Source of the DNA: G965197675 sp965197675
GTDB lineage: Bacteria > Chloroflexota > Dehalococcoidia > Plut-88900
Length of the DNA stretch: 64,000 nucleotides
Direction of reading: 5' to 3'
Assembly: GCA_965197675.1 (NCBI GenBank)
Contig: OZ240221.1
Coordinates: forward strand, 2,046,001-2,110,000
Shown: piece after piece, positions 51,205 to 60,322 of the stretch
How positions within the stretch are numbered: position 1 is the first letter of the stretch
Layout of the letters: each line of letters starts with the position of its first letter
Translations under genes and position numbers: made by a program
Notes under the pieces: model-generated
What the model was told of the DNA's origin: nothing
What the model saw: the letters and a program-made list of their open reading frames with translations, nothing else
Databases searched by the model: none

Positions 51205-52815
51205 TTGAAACCCGCCGAGATTGATTCGTTGGACTTCGACAAGGAAAAACTGATAACTCACGTAGAGGCCCCGGGAGAGCGATACCTCTTCCACTATGGA
51301 GAGGCCTTCAGATATGAGCCGCTGCCAGTCGGCACCAGGGTGGTCTATCCCCCGCCTCCTCTACCGCCCATCGAAGACGTTGACGGCGCCATCGAAAATG
51401 CCCTGGAGAACCCACTATCAGCCGATCCTCTTTCTGCCCAATTGAAACCCGGAATGAAGGTCACCATCGCCTTCGATGACATATCGCTGCCACTACCTCC
51501 CATGAAGTCGCCGGACCTGAGACGACGCATCATCAACAAGGTGCTGGACAAGCTGGCCGTCAAGGGAGTCGACGACGTTCACTTGATGGCGGCTCTAGGA
51601 TTGCATCGGCGAATGACCGCTGGAGAACTGAGAGGAATCTTGGGATCTCGCATCTTCAACTCCTTTCACCCCGATAGGCTGTACAACTTCGATGCCGAGG
51701 ACAAAGGCAACCTGGTAGTTCTGGGAAAGACCTCGAAAGGCCAGGAGATAGAGATATCCCGCAGAGCAGCAGAGTCAGACCTCTTGATATACGTCAACCT
51801 CAACCTCTCATCTATGGATGGGGGCCACAAGTCCATCAATACGGGGTTGGTCAGCTACCGAACCATTCGTCATCATCACAACGTCCATACACTAATGCAC
51901 TGCGAGTCCTATATGGATCCCACCAGGTCTGCTCTTCATGACGCCTGCAATGTCATGGGAGCAGTAGTGGAAGAGAACATCAAGGTCTTCAAGATCGAGA
52001 CTACCCTCAACAGCAATACCTTTCCATCTGTGCTGGGCCATCTTCAGAAGCAAGAGCAAGACTGGAATCTTGTAGACAGGTCTCTGTTTCACACCAACAG
52101 GATGGGTCTAGATATCATGCCTCACCGTCTGCGGTGGTCCATCTTTCAAAACCTAAGAGCGCCCTACGGCCTTACAGACATAGCTGCGGGATCTACTGAG
52201 CCTGTTCATGAGAGAATTCTGAAGAGCGTATTTCGTCAACAGGCGGTGCCTGTGAAGGGCCAGGCGGACATCGTTATCGTCGGGCTTCCCTATCTGGGTC
52301 CATACAACGTCAACTCGTATCTAAACCCCATACTCATCCACTGCCTCGCTTTAGGGTACGTCTTCAACCTCTATAGGGGTAAGCCCCTGGTTCGCAAGGG
52401 TGGAGCCCTGATACTTCTCCATCCCATGGAAGATAGGTTCACAAAGCTCCACCACCCTTCATACATCGACTTCTTCAACAACGTCCTGGCTGAGACTAGG
52501 AACCCAACAGAGATCGAAAGTAACTTCGAAGAGTCCTACGCCAATAACGAGCGTTACATCGATCTATTCCGCAACTCCTATGCATATCATGGAGTCCACC
52601 CCTTCTACATGTGGTACTGGGCCTGCTACGGGCAGAGCTATCTAGGTCGAGTGATAGCAGCCGAAGCCAAGGATACGAAGGTAGCCCATCGGTTAGGCTA
52701 CGACACAGCCCCCAACCTCCATACGGCTTTGGAGATGGCGAAGGACACCGTTGGAGACAAACCCGAAATCACCGTGTATCATTTTCCTCCCATATTTCTC
52801 TGTGACGTGGAATAA
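51205..52815 (+). CDS. LarA-like (DUF2088) nickel-pincer isomerase-family protein
   Basis: A 536-residue protein in the lactate-racemase (LarA) superfamily, which uses a nickel-pincer nucleotide to racemise or epimerise 2-hydroxyacids. Shared features: KPGMKVTIAFDDISLPLP, LMAALGLHRRMTAGEL (LarA has a GTHRPxTxEE element), and GGHKSINTGLVSYRTIRHHH. It is about 100 residues longer than LarA and the surrounding sequence is diverged, so cofactor use must be tested. No larB, larC or larE homologues lie nearby. A TTG start behind GGAG is used. Its place in a lipid operon suggests action on a hydroxyacid or polyol-derived group. Confidence 0.8.
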   Translation: MKPAEIDSLDFDKEKLITHVEAPGERYLFHYGEAFRYEPLPVGTRVVYPPPPLPPIEDVDGAIENALENPLSADPLSAQLKPGMKVTIAFDDISLPLPPMKSPDLRRRIINKVLDKLAVKGVDDVHLMAALGLHRRMTAGELRGILGSRIFNSFHPDRLYNFDAEDKGNLVVLGKTSKGQEIEISRRAAESDLLIYVNLNLSSMDGGHKSINTGLVSYRTIRHHHNVHTLMHCESYMDPTRSALHDACNVMGAVVEENIKVFKIETTLNSNTFPSVLGHLQKQEQDWNLVDRSLFHTNRMGLDIMPHRLRWSIFQNLRAPYGLTDIAAGSTEPVHERILKSVFRQQAVPVKGQADIVIVGLPYLGPYNVNSYLNPILIHCLALGYVFNLYRGKPLVRKGGALILLHPMEDRFTKLHHPSYIDFFNNVLAETRNPTEIESNFEESYANNERYIDLFRNSYAYHGVHPFYMWYWACYGQSYLGRVIAAEAKDTKVAHRLGYDTAPNLHTALEMAKDTVGDKPEITVYHFPPIFLCDVE

Positions 52816-52823
52816 GTGTAGGG

Positions 52824-53738
52824 ATGAAAGGCTCATGGGCGATAATCGCCAATCCTGTTTCGGGGCGCGGGAAAGGTAAAAGGAATGCCAGCAGACTATC
52901 TCAGATTCTCAATCGTTCTGGCGCTAAAATCAAAGTCCTCTGGACAACCGGGCCAGGCGAGGCAGAATGGCTGGCAACGAAAGTAGTCAAAGATGGAACT
53001 GACGGGCTGCTGGTCTGCGGCGGCGATGGCACATTGCACGAGGTGATCAACGGCCTGTTCTCCTCCTCAAAGGATCCCGACCAAGTGCCGATAGGCGTTG
53101 TGCCTTCCGGGCGGTGTAACGATTTTGCCTCTTGCCTCAAGCTACCAAAAGAGCTTTCCACCATTGTTGGCACACTAGCTTTCGGACATGTTCGGAAGGT
53201 TGACCTGGGACTGATAGGAGAGCGCTACTACTCGACGGTGGCAACCTTCGGATTCGATAGTTCGGTCAGCGAATACGTTGCCGATGGCCGGTGCCCGAGC
53301 TTTCTAGCGGGCACTTCAGCCTACCTGTACGGTGCCTTCATGCAGTTGATACGATACAGCGACGTCAACGTAAAGATTAGTGGAGATTCGCTAACCTTCG
53401 AAGGACCTGTATTTCTCGCGGCAACGGGAAATACGCCCACCTATGGAGGTAGAATGCAGGTAGCTCCATCGGCTGTGGTGGACGACGGACTCTTGGATCT
53501 TTGCTTGGTGAAATCCGTGTCCAGGCTGGAGGTGGTTAGGATGATGCCTCACATATTCAATGGAGGCCACGTTCATCACCCTGCCGTATCTCTTCACCGA
53601 GTGAAACGCTTGACCATCGAGTCCGAAAAGACGCTTCAGCTATGGGCAGACGGGGAGAGAATTGCCAAGACCCCGACCACCATTGAGGTAGTGCCCAGAG
53701 CCCTATCTGTTTTGACGCCAACCCAGCATCAAGCTTAA
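52824..53738 (+). CDS. Diacylglycerol-kinase-family lipid kinase (YegS/DagK-like)
   Basis: A 304-residue lipid kinase of the DAGK catalytic family. ANPVSGRGKGKR at the N-terminus, the GGDGT loop at residues 66-70, then GVVPSGRCNDFASCL, where the usual GTxNDFAR is altered to GRCNDFA, and the C-terminal QLWADGERI. It should phosphorylate a diacylglycerol-like or long-chain alcohol acceptor using ATP. It is the last gene of the cluster, eight bases after the LarA-like gene, and its stop overlaps a convergent gene by 4 bases. Acceptor unknown. Confidence 0.9.
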   Translation: MKGSWAIIANPVSGRGKGKRNASRLSQILNRSGAKIKVLWTTGPGEAEWLATKVVKDGTDGLLVCGGDGTLHEVINGLFSSSKDPDQVPIGVVPSGRCNDFASCLKLPKELSTIVGTLAFGHVRKVDLGLIGERYYSTVATFGFDSSVSEYVADGRCPSFLAGTSAYLYGAFMQLIRYSDVNVKISGDSLTFEGPVFLAATGNTPTYGGRMQVAPSAVVDDGLLDLCLVKSVSRLEVVRMMPHIFNGGHVHHPAVSLHRVKRLTIESEKTLQLWADGERIAKTPTTIEVVPRALSVLTPTQHQA

Positions 53739-54154
53739 ACGCCCTGGCCATAGAGATGGTTGGGTTTTACCAACACTATTGCCCGTTGGTCCTGCCTCAT
53801 GACTCTGTCGTACTCATCCCAGTCGGGATGCTCGCCTCCGCCACAAGCCCGGAAGGCGTCGCGCAGTTCCCAGCGCAGCTTTTCGTGGTCGGTGTTGTCC
53901 AAAGAGCTAATGGTCACCAGACCTTCCACTACACACCATCTGCTCCAGTCTGGGCTGACGGTGAGCACTGTGCACCGAGGGTTTCGGGCCAGGTTCTTCA
54001 GTTTGGCCGATCCGCCGATGGCAACCAAGACCACACCATTCTTGTAGGCTCCCGCTTTGACCACGCTGGACTGGGCCGCGCCACTCTTGCGAATCGTGGT
54101 TACCACGGCGTCGTGATAGGTCTCGAAAAAGGAGCGCACGTCATCGAAGGTCAC
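53735..54154 (-). CDS. PPOX-class FMN/F420-binding protein
   Basis: A 139-residue split-barrel flavoprotein-like protein: HDAVVTTIRKSGAAQSSVVK, GVVLVAIGGSAKLKNLARNP, VVEGLVTISS and the C-terminal RAIVLVKPNHLYGQG. The KLKNLARNPRC pattern suits the F420/FMN-binding branch. GTG start with GGAGG upstream. It is convergent with the lipid kinase gene and stands alone. Confidence 0.85.
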   Translation of the reverse strand: MTFDDVRSFFETYHDAVVTTIRKSGAAQSSVVKAGAYKNGVVLVAIGGSAKLKNLARNPRCTVLTVSPDWSRWCVVEGLVTISSLDNTDHEKLRWELRDAFRACGGGEHPDWDEYDRVMRQDQRAIVLVKPNHLYGQGV

Positions 54155-54733
54155 CGTATCCTCCTACCATTGAGCTTAGGATGAATCTTCCCAGATGGAG
54201 AGCCAAGGGTCAAGACCTTTCTGTTGGGCTCTGCGGGAACCGAGATAGTCCTGACCATCAATGTATCCGGAGCTTCTCTAAGTGTCGTCACCTGAATGGC
54301 GTTGCTCACTCGAGCATCCCAGGCAGCGAAGCTCTCCAGGTACGTTTGTCTACAGGTTGGGACAGGTCTTTATGTATCCCCACTGGTACAGATTCAAGAT
54401 GCGCCTTAGAAACTCTGTGATGAGAATCATGCCTATGAAGATAAAGGCATCGTAGATCTAATTAGACATCCAGGTGATCAGCGCCCTTGTTCTCAAAGAA
54501 ACTTCTCAAGCTGTTCACAACAGTGTCACTAGGCTGCGCCTAACACCTTTACCTTTTCGTCTTCCAGTATCCTCCTTCCCACATCCCACGGATCAGTTTT
54601 ACAGAAGATTTTTCCCAGCCTATCCTATGGCTGACGCCCTCAACATCCAACAAACCATAGGGACAAAGAGCCAGACATCGTGTGTTGATACGACTACATT
54701 GAGGGTACGCGGACACCAAATTCATGATCAGAC
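54155..54733. other. Gene-free stretch upstream of ppdK
   Basis: About 580 bases. Short ORFs are present but none has an SD or recognisable motif, and no dispersed repeat copy is seen. Function unknown beyond carrying the ppdK promoter at its right end. Confidence 0.4.
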
Positions 54734-54762
54734 TTGACAGGTTTTGAACCAGTCAATATATT
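54734..54762 (+). promoter_or_regulatory. Near-consensus sigma70 promoter for ppdK
   Basis: A perfect TTGACA (54734-54739), a 17-base spacer and TATATT (54757-54762), 71 bases before the ATG. The best promoter in the window, predicting strong expression. Confidence 0.75.
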
Positions 54763-54833
54763 GCACTGAGTTAATGGTGTTTTTAAAATGATCGGTAGAG
54801 AAAAGCGAGAGGGAGTTCAAGAGGAGCAGAGAC

Positions 54834-57086
54834 ATGGCTAGAGTTTATACCTTTGAGGATGGTTTGGAGGATAAGCAGCTTCTGGGAAATAAGGGCGCCA
54901 ACCTTGTAACCATGACAAGGCTGGGCTTGCCGGTGCCGATGGGTTTTGTGGTTTCTATCGATGCCTTCAAGGAGCATCAGACAGGAGGTTCCCTTCCCAC
55001 CGAGGAGATAGCCAACGGCTTGACATGGCTGGAAAACAAGACAGGAAAGAAGCTGGGAGAGGGGTTGATGGTCTCCGTTCGGTCATCGGCGCCGGTTTCG
55101 ATGCCGGGCATGATGGATACGGTCCTCAATGTGTCGAGCAAAGATGAGATGATGTCCTGCATCACCCAAGTCTTCGCATCTTGGGATACTCCCAGAGCCG
55201 TAGGGTACCGGGGACTACACAAGATATCATACGACCTTGGGACGTCTGCAGTGGTGCAGGCCATGGTCATGGGAAACAAGGACGAGAATTCGGGAACCGG
55301 CGTGGTCTTCACCCGGAACCCCAGTACGGGAGAGAAGGGCCTTTTTGGCGAATATCTATCGAAGGCGCAGGGAGAGGAAGTGGTCTCGGGAGTGAGGACT
55401 CCGGAGGAAGTCGAAAGTCTCCGATCATCTATGCCCCAGGTATATGCACTGCTCGAGAAGATGGCCATCACCTTGGAGCGCTACTTCAAAGATATGCAGG
55501 ACGTGGAGTTCACCGTGGAATCAGAGGCGCTCTATATGCTGCAGACCAGGTCTGGTAAGCGCAGCGGCCCCGCAGCTATCAAGATAGCTGTCGACATGGC
55601 TGAGGAGGGACTCATCTCTCGGGAGGAGGCTATCCAGCGAGTAACTCCCGAAGATGTGCGAGCTTTGTTGCATAGCAGAATCCAGTCTCCCGATGAACAC
55701 GAACCATTGGTCAAGGGGTTGGGTGCAGCTCCGGGCGCCGTTACTGGTAAAGTGTACTTCGACCCAGAAGAGGTGGGGACTAGCACCAAGAAGGGTCAAG
55801 GGATCATCTTGGTGAGACCGGAGACCAGCCCCGATGACATACAGGGGATAGCAGCTGCCGACGGGGTGCTGACATCCAGAGGTGGGCTTACGTCTCACGC
55901 GGCCATCGTCACTAGAGCCATGGGAAAGCCATGCGTGTGCGGCGCGGAAGAGATGAGCGTAAACGTGTCTGACCAGAATTTCAGGATCAACGGTACCCTG
56001 GTTGAAAAAGGCGACGTAATAACTATCGACGGCAGCACAGGGAATGTATATCTGGGAGCGCTTCCGCTGGTGGAGGCTGAGGCTACTTCTGATCTGGACA
56101 GGCTCCTGGAGTGGGCCGGTGAGGTCAAAGAGATTGGGGTCTGGGGCAATGCCGATACAGCCGAGTTGGTAGCGTCGGCCAGAGACCACGGTGCCGAAGG
56201 CATCGGGCTGTGTCGCACTGAGCGACAGTTCAACACCCCAGAGGGCCTGGCAGCCATCAGACGATTTATCCTGGGTGGGACCTTAGAGGAGCGGATGTCT
56301 GCCCTGGAAGAGTTGGGAAAGCTGCAGAAAAGAGACTTCGTCGAGCTTTTCAAAGAGCTCCGCGGCATGCCGGTAATAATAAGGCTGCTGGATATGCCTC
56401 TTCACGAGTTTCTACCGCCTGAACACCAGATTCACGAACCTAGGATGAAAAAGCGTCTGGAGGAGATGAAAGAGGTCAATCCTATGCTGGGTCATCGGGG
56501 AGTTCGTCTGGCTATAACCTATCCAGAAATTTACCAGATGCAGATTCAGGCCGTTACAAAGGCAAATTCAGAAGTAGATGCCAACGTTTACATAATGATT
56601 CCGCAGGTGATCACAACTCAAGAACTCTTATGGGTCAGGAGACACATTCAGGGGCAGGGATTCCGTATAGGCATAATGATGGAAACGGTTCGCGCTTGCA
56701 TGCGGGCTGAGAATCTCGCACAGGATGCAGACTTCTTCTCCTTTGGCACCAACGACCTGACTCAGGCTGTATATTCCTTCAGCAGGGAAGATGCCGAGAA
56801 GGAATTTCTCAGCACCTACTTGGAAGAGATTGTGTTGCAAGACAACCCCTTCGAGGTTGTGGACGTTAACGGCGTCGGACGCTTGATGAAGATGGCTATC
56901 TCCTGGGCCAAAGGTCAAAAGTCAACCCTGGAGATAGGGGTTTGCGGAGAGCACGGTGGTGAACCTCGCTCTGTGAAGTTCTTCCACGATATAGGTGTAA
57001 GCTACGTGAGCTGCAGCCCCTACAGGATTCCAGTAGCTAAGCTCGCCGCCGCACAAGCCGCACTATCCAACCCTCGGTCTGGATAG
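54834..57086 (+). CDS. ppdK: Pyruvate, phosphate dikinase, short form
   Basis: A 750-residue enzyme interconverting pyruvate/ATP/phosphate and PEP/AMP/pyrophosphate. N-terminal ATP-grasp (FEDGLEDKQLLGNKGANLVT, VSVRSSAPVSMPGMMDTVLN), the swivelling phosphohistidine domain with His355 in GGLTSHAAIVTRAMGKP, and the C-terminal PEP barrel with the catalytic Cys in VCGEHGGEP. Typical PpdK is about 870-880 residues; here the helical insert of roughly 100 residues that normally lies between MPGMMDTVLN and the SWxxPRA motif is absent, giving a direct join to VFASWDTPRAVGYR. All catalytic landmarks remain, so it is probably active. SD AGAGGAG precedes ATG. Confidence 0.93.
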   Translation: MARVYTFEDGLEDKQLLGNKGANLVTMTRLGLPVPMGFVVSIDAFKEHQTGGSLPTEEIANGLTWLENKTGKKLGEGLMVSVRSSAPVSMPGMMDTVLNVSSKDEMMSCITQVFASWDTPRAVGYRGLHKISYDLGTSAVVQAMVMGNKDENSGTGVVFTRNPSTGEKGLFGEYLSKAQGEEVVSGVRTPEEVESLRSSMPQVYALLEKMAITLERYFKDMQDVEFTVESEALYMLQTRSGKRSGPAAIKIAVDMAEEGLISREEAIQRVTPEDVRALLHSRIQSPDEHEPLVKGLGAAPGAVTGKVYFDPEEVGTSTKKGQGIILVRPETSPDDIQGIAAADGVLTSRGGLTSHAAIVTRAMGKPCVCGAEEMSVNVSDQNFRINGTLVEKGDVITIDGSTGNVYLGALPLVEAEATSDLDRLLEWAGEVKEIGVWGNADTAELVASARDHGAEGIGLCRTERQFNTPEGLAAIRRFILGGTLEERMSALEELGKLQKRDFVELFKELRGMPVIIRLLDMPLHEFLPPEHQIHEPRMKKRLEEMKEVNPMLGHRGVRLAITYPEIYQMQIQAVTKANSEVDANVYIMIPQVITTQELLWVRRHIQGQGFRIGIMMETVRACMRAENLAQDADFFSFGTNDLTQAVYSFSREDAEKEFLSTYLEEIVLQDNPFEVVDVNGVGRLMKMAISWAKGQKSTLEIGVCGEHGGEPRSVKFFHDIGVSYVSCSPYRIPVAKLAAAQAALSNPRSG

Positions 57087-57191
57087 CTCTACCTCAGATC
57101 GTATTTACATTTTCTGACGGTTGACACGAGTTACGGACGAAGGTATCTTTTTGTCTCCGAGACTTGAACTCTTCCTCCACTGAGAGACTAC

Positions 57192-58127
57192 ATGTCCCTG
57201 AAAATAGGTCTTCACACCGGCCCTCAAAACACCAACTACCGGGATCTCGCTAAGCTGTGGCGCCTGGCAGACTCTTCAGGCTTTCATTGGATATCCATAT
57301 GGGACCACTTCTACGACAATCCATCGCCGGACGGTAAGGGTGACTGCTTCGAAGCGGTTTCGGCTTTGACTGCTCTGGCTGTCGAAACCGAACACGTTAG
57401 GGTAGGGGCATTGGTCTTTGGCATACCGTACAGAAACCCAGCCGTCCTGGCCAAGTCTGCTGTGAGCGTCGATCACATAAGCAACGGCAGGTTGGAATTG
57501 GGAATAGGTGCAGGCTGGTATGAGAGAGAGTTCGAGGCTTATGGAATTCCCTTTCTGCCGGTGAAATTCCGACTGGATGCCCTGGAAGAAGGCGCTCAAA
57601 TCATAAAGTCAATGCTCACCAGGGAAGAGACCACGTTCCACGGTCAGCACTTCACTGTGGAAAAGGCCTACTGCTTCCCTCGACCTGTTCAGAACCCTCC
57701 TCGATTGTGGATTGGAGGGCTGGGCGAGAAACGGACATTGCGCCTTGCTGCCAGGTATGCAGACGCTTGGAATGCCGCCTACATCTCTCCGGATCTGTTT
57801 AAGACCAAGTCTCAAATATTGGACCAGTGGTGCGAGTCGGAAAACAGGGATCCATCACCGATAGAGCGGAGTGTCAACGTGGGTTTCTACATGGGAATCG
57901 ACGAGGCTTCGGCGCAGAGATTACGCAGCCAGAACGAGGAAGTGTGGAAGGATAACCCTCAGCGATTGGGAGGCATGCTTTTCGGAACCCGTAACGAAGT
58001 CATCGATAGGATAGGGCAGTACGTGGACGCAGGCGCTCAGGGACTGAACATAGCCATCCGGGCCCCTTTCGATTTCGAGACCTTTCAGCACTTTATCGAT
58101 GATGTGATGCCGGCCTTCAAAGACTGA
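57192..58127 (+). CDS. LLM-class F420-dependent oxidoreductase
   Basis: A 311-residue luciferase-like barrel protein: IGLHTGPQNTNYRDLAKLWR, WISIWDHFYD, RVGALVFGIPYRNPAVLAKS, SNGRLELGIGAGWYEREFEA and FPRPVQNPPRLWIGG. These match the F420-dependent branch of the family. Substrate unknown. It is followed by a second LLM gene 30 bases on; both likely belong to one operon with the cupin. Confidence 0.9.
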   Translation: MSLKIGLHTGPQNTNYRDLAKLWRLADSSGFHWISIWDHFYDNPSPDGKGDCFEAVSALTALAVETEHVRVGALVFGIPYRNPAVLAKSAVSVDHISNGRLELGIGAGWYEREFEAYGIPFLPVKFRLDALEEGAQIIKSMLTREETTFHGQHFTVEKAYCFPRPVQNPPRLWIGGLGEKRTLRLAARYADAWNAAYISPDLFKTKSQILDQWCESENRDPSPIERSVNVGFYMGIDEASAQRLRSQNEEVWKDNPQRLGGMLFGTRNEVIDRIGQYVDAGAQGLNIAIRAPFDFETFQHFIDDVMPAFKD

Positions 58128-58157
58128 TCCGGACTACCTATTTCCTCGAGGAAAGCT

Positions 58158-59255
58158 ATGAGATTGGGCCTATTCTTCATGCCATGCCATCCTCCTGGGA
58201 AACTCCACGCCGAGACTTATCAAGAGGACCTGAAAGTGCTCGCCTGGGGAGATGAGTTGGGGTACAGCGAGGCCTGGATAGCCGAGCATCATACCCTCCC
58301 CTGGGAAAACGTGCCCGCTCCCGACCTGTTCGTGGCCAGAGCAATTGGAGAGACAGAGCAGATCACTTTGGGGACAGGAGTAGTCCTGCTTCCCTTTCAC
58401 AATCCTGTTCACATCGCTCATCGAATTGCCATGCTCGACCATCTGGCAAGAGGTAGGTTCTACTTCGGGATAGGCTCGGGGGGAGCGCCAAGCGAATATG
58501 AGATGTACGGTATGGACATACAGTTGGGCGATCAGAGAGCTATGATGAGAGAGTCCATCGAGCTAATCATAAGGCTCTGGACTGAGGAAGAACCTTTCGA
58601 GCATCGGGGGGAGTTTTACAGCGCCAAGGTTCCTCGATCTGAACCTGAGCTGGGGATGGGCTATCACATGAGACCCTTTCAGAAGCCTCATCCCCCTGTA
58701 GCTGTGGCAGGTTTCAGCCCCAACTCGGGAACTCTGGAAATAGCAGGAGAGAAGGGGTGGTGGCCTATGAGCTCCAATTTTCTTCATTCCTCTCTGCTTC
58801 CCAAACACTGGGAGGCGATGAAGAGGGGTATGGCTAGAACCGGCGAAAGAGTATCTCGGAACGACTGGAGAATCAGCCGGCTGGTGTACGTGGCCGAGAC
58901 CTCAGAAAAAGCCAGACAAGATGCCATAGATGGCCCTCTCAGTGGAGTTTTCGCCGACTACTTCAGGCCCCTCGTCGGGCTGATTAGCAAAAAGGGGGAT
59001 GACCACTTTAAGCTCGACTTGGGGATGCCCGACGAGACTATTACCGCCGAGTACATGATCGACGAGTTTTGGATAGTTGGAAGTCCCGATGATTGCGTAA
59101 AGAAGATTCGGAAGCTGTATCAGGACGTGGGTGGATTTGGCGTGCTGCTAACTGCCTGTCTCGACTGGGGCGCAGACTCCGACAAGTGGTTTAGGTCATT
59201 GGAGCTGATGGCCAAGGAGGTGTTACCCGCTATCCAAGATTTGACTCCCACGTAA
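58158..59255 (+). CDS. LLM-class flavin-dependent monooxygenase
   Basis: A 365-residue bacterial-luciferase-like protein: FFMPCHPPGKLHAETYQEDL, WGDELGYSEAWIAEHH, TLGTGVVLLPFHNPVHIAHR, GRFYFGIGSGGAPSEYEMYG and PPVAVAGFSPNSGTLEIAGE. The WIAEHH element is typical of FMN-dependent alkanal or alkane-sulfonate-type monooxygenases. Such enzymes are abundant in SAR202-like genomes and may oxidise recalcitrant organics; that is an inference here. Overlapping operon context with the preceding LLM gene. Confidence 0.92.
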   Translation: MRLGLFFMPCHPPGKLHAETYQEDLKVLAWGDELGYSEAWIAEHHTLPWENVPAPDLFVARAIGETEQITLGTGVVLLPFHNPVHIAHRIAMLDHLARGRFYFGIGSGGAPSEYEMYGMDIQLGDQRAMMRESIELIIRLWTEEEPFEHRGEFYSAKVPRSEPELGMGYHMRPFQKPHPPVAVAGFSPNSGTLEIAGEKGWWPMSSNFLHSSLLPKHWEAMKRGMARTGERVSRNDWRISRLVYVAETSEKARQDAIDGPLSGVFADYFRPLVGLISKKGDDHFKLDLGMPDETITAEYMIDEFWIVGSPDDCVKKIRKLYQDVGGFGVLLTACLDWGADSDKWFRSLELMAKEVLPAIQDLTPT

Positions 59256-59285
59256 GAATACGCCCTTTCACATACAAGGATTATC

Positions 59286-59591
59286 ATGCTCAGAGGAAAC
59301 GAGCTATTAGGCGAGGTCGCGACGGTCGTCCTCTTCGAGAACGATCTGGTCAAGATATGGAATCTGATCGTGGAGCCGGGGGAGACCGGTATGTGGCATC
59401 ACCATACCAGACCCTATGCAACAGTTATGCTCGAAGGCACCGGCATCACCGTAGAGCACGATGACGGTACAATCGAGGATGGGCCGTCAAGACCAGGGCA
59501 CTGGACTTTCCACGACGAGCCCGATACTCACCGGGTGATCAACAACACCAATACTCGATTCAAGAACATCTTGATCGAGATCAAAAAGTGA
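59286..59591 (+). CDS. Cupin-domain protein
   Basis: A 101-residue single cupin: VWNLIVEPGE-like KIWNLIVEPGETGMWHHHTR with the first metal motif (three His), YATVMLEGTGITVEHDD, and DTHRVINNTNTRFKNILIE with the final His. A small metal-dependent beta barrel that could be a dioxygenase, isomerase or binding protein. It follows the LLM genes closely. Confidence 0.85.
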   Translation: MLRGNELLGEVATVVLFENDLVKIWNLIVEPGETGMWHHHTRPYATVMLEGTGITVEHDDGTIEDGPSRPGHWTFHDEPDTHRVINNTNTRFKNILIEIKK

Positions 59592-59609
59592 TGCTCGACT
59601 GCCGGGGTT

Positions 59610-60191
59610 CTATGGTCTAGGTCTCAACCACGTTTCCGACCAGGCAATGCAGGTACTGGTAGCCTCACGCCCATCTCTATCGGCTCGGAGAGGCCTACCC
59701 GATGCCAGCGTTCCATTCAGTAATAGCTGGGCTTTCCTGGCTGGAATAATGATTGTGTACAGGCCATGGCTTCGGCCGGCAGTTCCAGGAGGAGCGTTGA
59801 TGCCTATGGGCTCCATGATGTCCCACCAAGTGAGGCTGATGTCTATATCCCTTCCGGTGATAGTCTCTGTGATATAGGACCTTACGTCGCCCACTCGGTC
59901 AAACTCGGCTTCGGTCACAGGAACGCTGGTGTCGCTGAGGGGTGGGTTAATCATCACCTCTATTTCGCCCTGGAGCCACTGGGCCAAGGCGGGATTGTCG
60001 GAGTAGACTGCTACTTCGTTATTGGTAAGCTCGCTTTGCAGAAATAAAGCGTGTCCGGAACCTGCCGGAGAATAGAGTACTCGCCAGTGGCTGGCCCGAG
60101 TCGTAAACTCACCGCCCTCTTCTTGGCCGAGACGTATAAAAGAGTTTTCACCGGTCACTCGTACTTCATTGGGATCGACTGTACTAGCCAA
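59610..60191 (-). CDS. Hypothetical protein (193 aa)
   Basis: Not recognised. A 193-residue soluble protein (GENSFIRLGQEEGGEFTTRA, HWRVLYSPAGSGHALFLQSE, NNEVAVYSDNPALAQWLQGE, SHGLYTIIIPARKAQLLLNG) without membrane, metal or export motifs; mixed strands and helices by eye. A TTG at 60191 directly behind AAGGAGGTG is chosen; the frame continues upstream to 60302 but without an SD. It is convergent with the cupin gene and divergent from the FAD protein. Confidence 0.65.
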   Translation of the reverse strand: MASTVDPNEVRVTGENSFIRLGQEEGGEFTTRASHWRVLYSPAGSGHALFLQSELTNNEVAVYSDNPALAQWLQGEIEVMINPPLSDTSVPVTEAEFDRVGDVRSYITETITGRDIDISLTWWDIMEPIGINAPPGTAGRSHGLYTIIIPARKAQLLLNGTLASGRPLRADRDGREATSTCIAWSETWLRPRP

Positions 60192-60322
60192 ACTGCACCT
60201 CCTTGTGTGGACTCGCACCATTGTACAGATATGCTGATGATTTAGCCATATCAAATCTAGGGCAGTTGTATCAGAGGCACACGGTTGGTATAGTGCGCTC
60301 AAATCAAGAAAGGATCCACGTA

